A DNA stretch of 27,888 nucleotides from an uncultured Lachnospiraceae bacterium. Its GTDB lineage: Bacteria > Bacillota > Clostridia > Lachnospirales > Lachnospiraceae. Shown one piece after another: positions 16,461 through 23,393 of this stretch. The stretch spans positions 1 to 27,888 of the forward strand of contig CAMPAX010000005.1 of NCBI GenBank assembly GCA_946633495.1. Direction: 5' to 3'. The position numbers were made by a program, and so were the translations under genes. Position 1 is the stretch's first letter; each line of letters begins with the position of its first letter. The notes under the pieces are model-generated. The model was not told where the DNA came from and ran no database searches. It was given only the letters and a program-made list of their open reading frames with translations.

Positions 16461-16670
16461 GTTGAAATGTGCCATAATCCACGTATTTTCGTACATTTTC
16501 CTGTTCATATCCGCACGAGGAATATTTTTACAGGTTTGGATAACATCCGAAAATGATCGAAAAAAACTTCTTTATCTTTTTGAAAGGATCCTTTGCAAAG
16601 AAAAGAACAAAGACTTCCTTTGAGTTATCCATAGGATATCAACATGTAGTTATAAAAACTATGTGGATAT
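16452..16670. other. oriC: DnaA-box cluster between dnaA and dnaN
   Basis: Near-consensus DnaA boxes (consensus TTATCCACA) occur at 16452-16460 (TGTGGATAT, reverse), 16536-16543 (core TTGGATAA, reverse), 16625-16633 (TTATCCATA), 16636-16644 (ATATCAACA) and 16662-16670 (TGTGGATAT, reverse; it overlaps the dnaA stop). Together with the unwinding element this is the likely start site of replication. Confidence 0.7.
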
Positions 16671-18064
16671 CATGTTTCCTGATCCGGATTGATCTTTTTC
16701 TTGATCGCGGCCACACGGACACGGAATTCCGTGTCATTATCCATCTTCTCCTCGATCCGGTTGATCCCGCTGAAGACAGTGGAATGATCCTTTCCTCCCA
16801 CAACTGCTCCGATGGAAGCCAGGCTTTTATCGGTCATCTCCCTGGAGAGATACATAACCAGCTGGCGCGCAAGAGCAATATCAGCGCTTCTTTTTTTGGA
16901 TTTAATGTCATCGATGGAGATTCCCATCTGTTCGGATACGATCTGAAGGATATATTCCGGAGTAATGGAGATTTTGGAATCCTTACTGATCAGATTGTTC
17001 AGCAGATTCTTTGTCATGTTCAGGTCGATGGTGACATTCTGCAGCTTCGAATAAACACAGATGGTATTCAGAGCGCCTTCCAGCTCTCTGACATTTGATA
17101 CGATATTCTCGGCGATGTATTTGAATACATCCTCGGGAATATTGAATACGCCCCTCAGCTCCGCTTTATTCTTCAGGATGGCCATACGTGTCTCGTAGTC
17201 CGGTGCATGAATGTCGATGGGAACACCCCACTCAAACCGGGAACGAAGACGTTCTTCCAGATCCGTGATTTCTTTCGGAGGACGGTCGGAAGAAAGAATG
17301 ATCTGCTTTCCGGCTTCGTACAGGAAATTAAAGGTGTTGAAAAACTCTCTCTGTGTCTGTTCCTTTCCTATAATATCCTGGATATCGTCGATAATGAGTA
17401 CATCTACCAGACGGTACTTCTCACGGAATTCCTCTGTCTTCTTATTTTTAATAGAAGAAATAATATCATTCGTGAAAACTTCAGAGGATACATAGAGTAC
17501 CTTCATGCCGGGACTGTGCTTGATGATATAATGCGCAATGGCCTGGATCAGATGTGTCTTACCAAGACCGGGTCCTCCATACAGGAAAAGAGGATTGAAA
17601 TGGTCCTGACAGGGTTCATCGGCCACGGCTACACAGGTTGCAAAGGCATGCTTGTTGTTATCGCCCACAACATAATTCTCAAATGTATAGATGGGAATCA
17701 GGTTGCTCTTATTCAGATCATCTGTGTCATGAGGATCATGGGGCAGTTCTTCCTGCTTTTCTTCCTGTTCGGCGTTCAGATAAGTGGATTTTTCCTGAAT
17801 CTCTATCTCTATGGAAGAATCATTCAGTACTTCCCGGATGGAAGCTAAAAGAAAAACATCATATCCCTTACGATGCAGATACTCGATCCCGTGAGATCCC
17901 CTCTTCTCATCTACATAAAGGTATATAACGTTATCTTTTACATCAAAAACATGAATGGTTCTGATCCAGGTAGCAATGATAATATTGGTAACCTCGTACT
18001 GAGATTCCATAACATTCATGATGTCATCCCATTTTTCGATTAGTATATCTTTCATGTTATTCAT
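16670..18064 (-). CDS. dnaA: Chromosomal replication initiator DnaA
   Basis: DnaA binds boxes at oriC and opens the duplex. The 464-residue protein has N-terminal domain I (about 1-90), a charged linker, and an AAA+ domain with Walker A GGPGLGKTH (163-171) and Walker B LIIDDIQ (Asp226-Asp227). The LRSRFEWG segment and the C-terminal DNA-binding signature GGKDHSTV (423-430) follow. The ATG at 18064 lies 10 bases after AAGGA; an ATG at 18055 is also possible. The open frame to 18226 is ignored because it runs through the promoter and origin DNA. Many relatives have GGRDHTTV and GGVGLGKTH, so this copy shows mild but conservative variation. Confidence 0.97.
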   Translation of the reverse strand: MNNMKDILIEKWDDIMNVMESQYEVTNIIIATWIRTIHVFDVKDNVIYLYVDEKRGSHGIEYLHRKGYDVFLLASIREVLNDSSIEIEIQEKSTYLNAEQEEKQEELPHDPHDTDDLNKSNLIPIYTFENYVVGDNNKHAFATCVAVADEPCQDHFNPLFLYGGPGLGKTHLIQAIAHYIIKHSPGMKVLYVSSEVFTNDIISSIKNKKTEEFREKYRLVDVLIIDDIQDIIGKEQTQREFFNTFNFLYEAGKQIILSSDRPPKEITDLEERLRSRFEWGVPIDIHAPDYETRMAILKNKAELRGVFNIPEDVFKYIAENIVSNVRELEGALNTICVYSKLQNVTIDLNMTKNLLNNLISKDSKISITPEYILQIVSEQMGISIDDIKSKKRSADIALARQLVMYLSREMTDKSLASIGAVVGGKDHSTVFSGINRIEEKMDNDTEFRVRVAAIKKKINPDQET

Positions 18065-18116
18065 GTCATTTATATCCTTGTAAGATTTGTATTCAAACAG
18101 AAAACGCACAACTATA

Positions 18117-18145
18117 ATAATACTACAAAACAGCTTAAATAACAA
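18117..18145 (-). promoter_or_regulatory. dnaA promoter
   Basis: On the minus strand TTGTTA (18140-18145), 17 bases, then TATTAT (18117-18122). Transcription would start near 18110, about 46 bases before the dnaA ATG. DnaA boxes lie upstream of it, compatible with autoregulation as known in other bacteria. Confidence 0.5.
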
Positions 18146-18196
18146 GGTTTTCTGCCGATTTAAGCCGTATATGTTATGTAAATGAAAAAAATAAAC

Positions 18197-18313
18197 TGTT
18201 GATAAAAAAAAGGGATAAATAAGCAAATAAAAGCGTGCTTCTTTGTATTTAATAAAAATGAATCCACAGAGTTATATACAGTTATCAACAACTTATAAAC
18301 AAATTGTGGATAA
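18197..18313. other. oriC: DnaA-box cluster upstream of dnaA
   Basis: Boxes are found at 18197-18205 (TGTTGATAA, reverse), 18272-18280 (TTATATACA), 18282-18290 (TTATCAACA), 18293-18301 (TTATAAACA) and 18305-18313 (TGTGGATAA, the perfect consensus in reverse). Starts of the last four are 10, 11 and 12 bp apart, so they face nearly the same side of the helix. With the dnaA-dnaN cluster this gives a bipartite origin as in B. subtilis. Confidence 0.75.
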
Positions 18314-18341
18314 TTACGTCAACTAAAAAAATCAGAATGAC

Positions 18342-18370
18342 TTGACTTTTCGGGTGGTTTCTAATAGAAT
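18342..18370 (+). promoter_or_regulatory. rpmH operon promoter
   Basis: TTGACT (18342-18347), exactly 17 bases, then TAGAAT (18365-18370). It lies 29 bases from the perfect DnaA box and drives rpmH-rnpA-yidD-yidC-jag. The leader holds a 7-bp hairpin, TTTTCCC (18379-18385) with GGGAAAA (18393-18399). Confidence 0.75.
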
Positions 18371-18430
18371 ATTGTAGGTTTTCCCTAAAACCGGGAAAAA
18401 AACACTTAAAAAGAAAGGAGAAAAAGCAAT

Positions 18431-18565
18431 ATGAAGATGACATTTCAGCCGAAGAAGCGTTCCCACTCCAAGGTACATGGCTTCCGCAAGAGGATGAGTA
18501 CCACAAACGGACGTAAGGTTCTGTCTGCAAGACGGGCTAAGGGAAGAAAAGTTCTTTCCGCTTAA
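18431..18565 (+). CDS. rpmH: 50S ribosomal protein L34
   Basis: A 44-residue basic protein beginning MKMTFQPKKRSHSKVHGFRK and ending KGRKVLSA, unmistakably L34. It is part of the large ribosomal subunit, and its full length is standard. AAAGGAG lies 10 bases ahead of the ATG. It is the first gene of the right-hand operon and is followed by rnpA after 9 bases, the order conserved in almost all bacteria. Confidence 0.98.
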   Translation: MKMTFQPKKRSHSKVHGFRKRMSTTNGRKVLSARRAKGRKVLSA

Positions 18566-18574
18566 TCGAAGCGT

Positions 18575-18922
18575 ATGAAGAACATCATTTCACTGAAGAA
18601 TTACAGAGAGTTTGGCAGGGTGTATGCCCACAGAGAATCGTTTGCCAATAAGTATTTAGTGATGTATGTTGCACCCAACCAGACAACATACAGTAGAATC
18701 GGAATCTCTGTAAGCAAAAAGGTTGGAAACAGTGTCGTAAGACACAGAGTAACACGTTTGATCAGAGAAAGCTACCGGCTTCACAGGATGGAACTGGAGA
18801 AAGGCATGGATACCCGGGGTTTGGATATCGTTGTGATCGCAAGAACGAATGCAAAAGGAACCGGCTATCGGGAGATTGAAAGTGCCTTTCTTCATCTCTG
18901 TCATTTGCATCATATAATCTGA
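18575..18922 (+). CDS. rnpA: Ribonuclease P protein component
   Basis: This small basic protein assists the catalytic RNA of RNase P in trimming the 5' end of tRNA precursors. The family core is visible as RIGISVSKKVGNSVVRHRVT followed by RLIRESYR. The usual K-R-N-R of the RNR motif reads V-R-H-R here, a conservative departure. The 115 residues fit the family. The early FGRVYAHRESFANKYLV segment is also typical. It follows rpmH by 9 bases and precedes yidD by 9. Confidence 0.96.
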   Translation: MKNIISLKNYREFGRVYAHRESFANKYLVMYVAPNQTTYSRIGISVSKKVGNSVVRHRVTRLIRESYRLHRMELEKGMDTRGLDIVVIARTNAKGTGYREIESAFLHLCHLHHII

Positions 18923-18931
18923 GGTAATTAT

Positions 18932-19144
18932 ATGAAAAAAATATGTATCCGTCTGATCAAATTCTACAGGAAAAGACTGTCCCCCTTAAAGGGACACGGA
19001 ACCTGTATCTTCTACCCTACCTGCTCGGAGTATGCCCTGCAGGCTTACGAAAAGTACGGATTCTTCAAGGCCACCGGACTGACTTTCTGGAGGATCCTTC
19101 GATGCAATCCTTTCAGCGAGGGTGGATATGATCCGCTTCCTTAG
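18932..19144 (+). CDS. yidD: Membrane protein insertion efficiency factor YidD
   Basis: The 70-residue protein has the family hallmarks: an amphipathic basic N-terminus (KFYRKRLSPLKG), the TCIFYPTCSEYALQAYEKYG block and the C-terminal RCNPFSEGGYDPLP. YidD lies at the inner face of the membrane and helps YidC insert proteins. It sits between rnpA and yidC, its usual place. Confidence 0.95.
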   Translation: MKKICIRLIKFYRKRLSPLKGHGTCIFYPTCSEYALQAYEKYGFFKATGLTFWRILRCNPFSEGGYDPLP

Positions 19145-19205
19145 TATCGGCAGCAATTTTTAGAAGAAAATCCTGCCGATGACAAAATGAATTTGGAGAA
19201 AAAAA

Positions 19206-20507
19206 ATGATATTAACACAGTCAAGCGGTTTTTTGCTGGGTAATCTGTCAAAACTGCTTGGATGGATCATGAATGGGATCTATAACCTGTTCAATAACAT
19301 GAATATCATTACCATCGCCCTGAGTATCATAGTATTCACGGTGATCGTAAGACTTCTCATGTTCCCTCTTTCCATCAGATCCACAAGATCTTCCAAGATC
19401 CAGGCTTATCTTCAGCCGGAATTCCAGAAGATCAACAAGAAGTATAAAGGAAAGAAGGATCAGGCATCCATTCTGGCAAAACAGAAAGAAACCAGCGCAC
19501 TGCAGAAGAAGTATGGTATAAAGATGAGTACCGGTTGTATCACCGCACTCATTCAGCTTCCCATATTCCTGTCTCTTTATAACGTGATCCAAAATATTCC
19601 GGCTTACGTAGACAGGATCAAGGCGTTGTATCAGCCTATCGCGGACTCCATTTTAAAGGTATCCGGAGCAAAGGATACACTTGTAAACTTTGTTAAGGAT
19701 AATGCAATTCAAAGAGCTCCTGATCTGTCCCAGTTGTCGGAATTAACTTCCAATAATGTCATCGATGTGCTTGCAAAATGCAGCGGTGACTCTCTGGATA
19801 AGCTTTCAACCGTATTCAGCAACAATACAGAGGTTGTATCCGCAATCGCGGCAAATAAAGAGAAGATTGTAGCATCCAACGAATTTATTCTTGGGATCAA
19901 CCTGTCGGAAGCACCGGGCTGGGCCTGGACATGGGCACTTATCATTCCGATCTCTGCCTTCCTGTTCCAGCTTCTGTCCATGGTGGTTACACCTCAGCAG
20001 TCCTCCGGTGATCCTCAGCAGGATGCACAGATGAAATCCATGCGTCGTTTCATGATGATCATGCCCATCATGTCCTTCTTCGTAACAATCACGGTTCCTG
20101 CAGGTCTGGGTCTTTACTGGGCAGTCAGTGCCATGGTAAGTGTGATCATCACAGTATCTCAGAACTTATATTACAAGCATGCAGATATGGATGCCATCAC
20201 TGAGAAGGCAAGGCTGAAAGCAGAAGCCAGGGCGGAACGTAAGAAAGCCAAAAACGGCGGCGTGGAAAAGCAGGGATTTTTGGATCGTATGCAGGCAGCA
20301 GCTACCGGTCAGAATCAGGCTGAGCAGAAATCTCAGGATTCCGAAGGTATGCGGCAATACGGAAGTGCAAGACTTAAGAGCTATACATCTTCCACATCCT
20401 ATAAAAATGACAGTACCGAGAAAAAGAATGTTAAATACAAACCCGGAAGTTTAGCCGCAAAAGCAAATGCTGTCAGGGATTATCATGAAAGAAACAATAA
20501 GGATTGA
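19206..20507 (+). CDS. yidC: Membrane protein insertase YidC (Oxa1 family)
   Basis: The 433-residue insertase has a first helix near 8-28, a second near 34-55 ending RLLMFPLSI with the conserved groove arginine (Arg49), and a cytosolic coiled segment. The helix IQLPIFLSLYNVI and two or three more C-terminal helices (GWAWTWALIIP, MMIMPIMSFFVTITV, YWAVSAMVSVIIT) follow. Between the third and fourth helices lies an outside loop of about 95 residues, longer than in many Gram-positive homologues. No lipoprotein cysteine is seen at the N-terminus. The C-terminal tail of about 95 residues is Lys-, Gln- and Ser-rich, suitable for ribosome binding. GGAG precedes the ATG. Confidence 0.95.
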   Translation: MILTQSSGFLLGNLSKLLGWIMNGIYNLFNNMNIITIALSIIVFTVIVRLLMFPLSIRSTRSSKIQAYLQPEFQKINKKYKGKKDQASILAKQKETSALQKKYGIKMSTGCITALIQLPIFLSLYNVIQNIPAYVDRIKALYQPIADSILKVSGAKDTLVNFVKDNAIQRAPDLSQLSELTSNNVIDVLAKCSGDSLDKLSTVFSNNTEVVSAIAANKEKIVASNEFILGINLSEAPGWAWTWALIIPISAFLFQLLSMVVTPQQSSGDPQQDAQMKSMRRFMMIMPIMSFFVTITVPAGLGLYWAVSAMVSVIITVSQNLYYKHADMDAITEKARLKAEARAERKKAKNGGVEKQGFLDRMQAAATGQNQAEQKSQDSEGMRQYGSARLKSYTSSTSYKNDSTEKKNVKYKPGSLAAKANAVRDYHERNNKD

Positions 20508-20549
20508 CTATAGAAGGTCTGAATGATTTAGTTAAGAGGTACGTTAGAA

Positions 20550-21338
20550 ATGGATTTTAAAGAATTTCGCGCAAAGACAGTTGAAGATGCCGAGATTGAC
20601 GCGGCAAGACTGTTCGGCGTTGTAACGTCTGACCTTGACATCGAGGTCGTTGAGAAAGGCAGCAGCGGATTTCTTGGTTTAGGTGCAAAGCAGGCAGTGA
20701 TCCGTGCAAGAGTAAAGGATACTGCAACCGAAGGATCTGCAAATATGGAATCCGTTAAGGAAACCACAGCTGCTGTAAGTACCGAAACTGCTGTATCTAA
20801 TACCAAAGCTGAAGCAAAGCCCGAAGCAGTAAAGGAAGCTGCACCGGTATCCGAGGAAAGTAAGGATCTGATAGAAGAGACAAAGAGTTATCTTACAAAG
20901 CTCTTCGCTGCTATGGAGTTAGAAGCAACCATTTCAGTGGAAATGGATGAGACAGAGGATGTAATGTCCGTTGATGTGGAAGGTCCGGATATGGGAGTTC
21001 TCATCGGAAAGAGAGGACAGACTCTGGACGCTCTGCAGTATCTGATCAGTCTGTATGTAAACAAGAAGAGCAAAGAGAAATACATCAGAGTAAAGTTAGA
21101 TACGGAGAATTATCGTGAGCGCCGGAAGGAAACGCTGGAGAATCTTGCAAAGAATATCGCATTCAAGGTAAAGAGGTCCAGAAGGTCCTTCACACTGGAA
21201 CCTATGAATCCGTATGAGCGTCGGATCATTCACTCTACTCTTCAGAATGACAGGTTTGTTGCAACCCGCAGCGAAGGTGAGGAACCTTACAGAAAGGTTG
21301 TTGTATATCTGAAGAAGAACGAGAAATACGGAAACTGA
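20550..21338 (+). CDS. jag: RNA-binding protein Jag / KhpB
   Basis: Three parts are visible in the 262 residues. The Jag N-domain (1-55) contains GSSGFLGLGAKQA. A charged Ala/Glu/Lys linker spans about 56-105. A type-II KH domain has the GKRG loop at 153-156. The C-terminal R3H domain has its Arg224 and His228 in ERRIIHSTL. Jag homologues bind many RNAs and are linked to cell-wall and cell-division control in Gram-positive bacteria. It is the last gene of the rpmH operon, 42 bases after yidC. A GAGGT box lies about 10 bases before the ATG. Confidence 0.95.
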   Translation: MDFKEFRAKTVEDAEIDAARLFGVVTSDLDIEVVEKGSSGFLGLGAKQAVIRARVKDTATEGSANMESVKETTAAVSTETAVSNTKAEAKPEAVKEAAPVSEESKDLIEETKSYLTKLFAAMELEATISVEMDETEDVMSVDVEGPDMGVLIGKRGQTLDALQYLISLYVNKKSKEKYIRVKLDTENYRERRKETLENLAKNIAFKVKRSRRSFTLEPMNPYERRIIHSTLQNDRFVATRSEGEEPYRKVVVYLKKNEKYGN

Positions 21339-21353
21339 TCTTTTGTCCGACGT

Positions 21354-21467
21354 AGGGAATATGTTGCTGCATATATCTGCCGGATGAATAAACGGTAACA
21401 GGGCGGCTGCAGGAAATATGTTATCACATAGATCCTCCGGATGAAAAAAACAACAATAAGAAACAGC
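21354..21467. repeat. Imperfect 57-bp tandem repeat after jag
   Basis: Two adjacent 57-bp units start at 21354 and 21411. In the first 40 positions 30 bases agree, for example AGGGAATATG against AGGAAATATG and GCCGGATGAA against CTCCGGATGAA. The last 17 bases have diverged. The array ends inside the following terminator stem. Confidence 0.6.
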
Positions 21468-21505
21468 AGGACGGTTTGGTACTCCCAACCGGTCCTGCTG
21501 TTTTT
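21461..21505 (+). terminator. Terminator of the rpmH-jag operon
   Basis: AAACAGCAGGAC and GGTTTGG (21461-21479) pair with CCAACC and GGTCCTGCTGTTT, one base bulged, closing a five-base loop, followed by TTTTT. This is a long GC-rich stem with a T-run in the plus direction. Confidence 0.9.
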
Positions 21506-21572
21506 GTATGTGTTAAATGCTTTGTATGACAGGAATCTGTTATAATCCGTGACAGCTCTTAAAAGTGTATCT

Positions 21573-22172
21573 TTAAAATTTCTTGTAGATAGTGATAAGA
21601 ACCATATCGTTCTTGATGTTGACACAGATCTCATCCGCAATTTTTGCCAGAATGGACTTCTCCAGCTCGTCCCACTCTTCCAGGGCATCGGAATTCTTCT
21701 TTACACTTTCGCGGTACTGGTTGAAGGACCATACATCGGCGGAAGCCATGGAAATGGTAGAGGGATCGGTACCCGCATACATCCAGCCTCCGGGATAATA
21801 GTTGGTAAGAGTATCATCGACCGGTTCCATGCTGCGCTCCAAAAGATCGCGGAGCTTTCCGAGAAGACCCTTGGCAGCGGTATTCTTTCCGGAGGTAGAG
21901 CTTTTCAGCAGCTGCTCACGCATTTTGGAATTCATAATGGTCAGAGTTTTCAGATTCAGTTGGAAATTGCCATTCTCTTCCTCAATCCAGAAATCCGCTT
22001 CCTTTTCACCTGTAAGGGCACGAACCAGACTCATCATTTCTTCGGTAAGGAGCCTGAGGTGAAGAGCATCTTTCTTCGAGAGACTCTTGAAAACAGCACA
22101 GGCATCAGCCTGAGCCAGAGCTTCTTCGGTTCCTTCACCTGTGTTGGTTACATGTATAATATCTGATTTCAT
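21573..22172 (-). CDS. Unrecognised 199-residue protein, possible degenerate HATPase
   Basis: No family is named with certainty. The stretch LHLRLLTEEMMSLVRALTG (about residues 37-55) resembles the helix before the N-box of RsbW/GHKL ATPases, but the usual Asn after the Glu is replaced, and no clear G1 or G2 glycine box is seen. Next, KEADFWIEEENGNFQLNL would be the following strand pair, and MVLITIYKKF could be the last strand. If it belongs to that fold it probably lacks kinase activity. A perfect AGGAGG precedes the ATG at 22172. It is the last gene of the minus-strand group, converging on jag. Confidence 0.75.
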   Translation of the reverse strand: MKSDIIHVTNTGEGTEEALAQADACAVFKSLSKKDALHLRLLTEEMMSLVRALTGEKEADFWIEEENGNFQLNLKTLTIMNSKMREQLLKSSTSGKNTAAKGLLGKLRDLLERSMEPVDDTLTNYYPGGWMYAGTDPSTISMASADVWSFNQYRESVKKNSDALEEWDELEKSILAKIADEICVNIKNDMVLITIYKKF

Positions 22173-22252
22173 GTAGGTTCCTCCTGTTCTAAATCTTTTT
22201 GAATCTTATAGATCCATCGGTCCATGACTTCAGGATGACACTATATAACAGG

Positions 22253-22284
22253 ATGCTGGGGTCATAGATCATCTACCCCAGCAT
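22253..22284 (-). terminator. Stem-loop after tRNA-Arg
   Basis: A perfect 10-bp stem, ATGCTGGGGT (22253-22262) with ACCCCAGCAT (22275-22284), and a 12-base loop lie 8 bases beyond the tRNA 3' end. The T-run after it is poor (CCTGTTATAT), so it may be a weak terminator or a 3' processing barrier. Confidence 0.55.
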
Positions 22285-22292
22285 ACGTAAAG

Positions 22293-22364
22293 TGCTCCCG
22301 CCGGGAATCGAACCCGGAGCTAGCGCTTAGGAGGCGCTTGTTTTATCCGTTAAACTACGAGAAC
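22293..22364 (-). tRNA. tRNA-Arg (anticodon CCU)
   Basis: The 72-base minus-strand sequence folds into a full cloverleaf. The acceptor stem GTTCTCG/CGGGAGC has two G-U pairs and discriminator A. The D stem is GTTT/AAAC. The anticodon stem AGCGC/GCGCT encloses loop CTCCTAA, anticodon CCT (CCU in RNA), reading AGG. The T stem CCGGG/CCCGG encloses loop TTCGATT. The 3' CCA is not encoded and must be added by the CCA enzyme. Confidence 0.95.
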
Positions 22365-22396
22365 TGATCGTGCAAGACAGGGCTTACACGAAGATT

Positions 22397-22425
22397 ATTT
22401 TATATGAATCATTATCTAATGTCAA
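22397..22425 (-). promoter_or_regulatory. tRNA-Arg promoter
   Basis: On the minus strand a perfect TTGACA (22420-22425), 17 bases, then TAAAAT (22397-22402), ending 33 bases before the mature 5' end of the tRNA. The -35 and spacer overlap the last codons of the upstream DUF3881-like gene. Confidence 0.8.
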
Positions 22426-23290
22426 GTAACACGGACCCCTGCAGCCAGGTTATTCCGTGGAACCTTCTTCCGATATCAGGCTCACCGTGCAGATCATTTT
22501 TATTGACTGCGATCCGTATGACGTAATAGAGACAGGCAACATCCAGGAGCATCACATGTTCCCCGGTTTGGACATTTTCTATCTCATTCATATCAACGAT
22601 GGTACCGATGATATCGTATACATCACTCTGCAATCCGGAAGGGATCATACTGCTGTCTACGATAGACAGCACGTCTTCTGTATCGATCCGGTGGTCGATG
22701 GTATCCTTCAGATCCATCTCCCGAAGCATCATTCGGTCCAGAAGTTCCTGGTGTCCGTGACGGATCATATGGATCGTGGCGAGATCTTCTTTCATCTTCT
22801 CGCATTCATATTGCAGATCCTGTTCCGTCTTCATCAGGGGAAGTAAAATGTCACCGCCCAGGGACAGTCCCGACAGACGAACCGAGAGAGTGGACGGCAA
22901 AGGAGCCTTCCACATATAGTCCGTTATTTCCGCTACATTGATCAGGGTGAAAATGACGGAGAGATTGATATTATCGATCATGCCGTAGTAACCACTGCGG
23001 TCGTTGAACTTGTCAACCTGAACCTCGTCCGTATGTACATAGTTTCCGGGTTGAATATAGGGAAAACTGTGCTCGATCAGAAAGGAATCCTCCGAATCCA
23101 TTTCTCCGAGTACGGATAATCCGATCCCTCCCGCACCATAGTCTTTGTTCAGTTGAACCAGAGAGGACCGAAGAGAACGGCTGACAACCATTCGCCGATC
23201 CGGAGTCCGCTGGATTTCTCTGTGGATCCGGTCCAGCTGATGCAGGTTTTTTATATTACTGAAGCCGATGGCTCGTAGGTATTGATGCAT
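22412..23290 (-). CDS. DUF3881-like protein
   Basis: The 292-residue protein starts MHQYLRAIGFSNIKNLHQLD, which I recognise as close to the Lachnospiraceae family DUF3881, a family without a known function. The sequence is soluble and rich in Asp, Glu, Ile and Leu, with no signal peptide or membrane helix. A GLSLGGDILLPLMK segment near 142-155 and a conserved-looking aromatic stretch NLSVIFTLINVAEITDY near 108-124 suggest a compact mixed fold. The ATG at 23290 follows a GAGGTTTC box. It lies between serS and tRNA-Arg on the same strand. Confidence 0.8.
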   Translation of the reverse strand: MHQYLRAIGFSNIKNLHQLDRIHREIQRTPDRRMVVSRSLRSSLVQLNKDYGAGGIGLSVLGEMDSEDSFLIEHSFPYIQPGNYVHTDEVQVDKFNDRSGYYGMIDNINLSVIFTLINVAEITDYMWKAPLPSTLSVRLSGLSLGGDILLPLMKTEQDLQYECEKMKEDLATIHMIRHGHQELLDRMMLREMDLKDTIDHRIDTEDVLSIVDSSMIPSGLQSDVYDIIGTIVDMNEIENVQTGEHVMLLDVACLYYVIRIAVNKNDLHGEPDIGRRFHGITWLQGSVLLDIR

Positions 23291-23393
23291 GAGAAACCTC
23301 TTAATTCTGACACAACTTATTTTCTATGGATAGTTTATCCTGACGCCGGGACGGAACATCATAGCGTCAAAACATGTGGTGAGACCCGATCCG

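Noticed and set aside
16377..16508. N-terminal extension of dnaN to 16508
   Set aside because: The extension is a translation of the AT-rich origin DNA and lacks clamp-family resemblance.
18065..18226. N-terminal extension of dnaA to 18226
   Set aside because: It runs through the dnaA promoter and a DnaA box, and DnaA domain I starts at about 18064.
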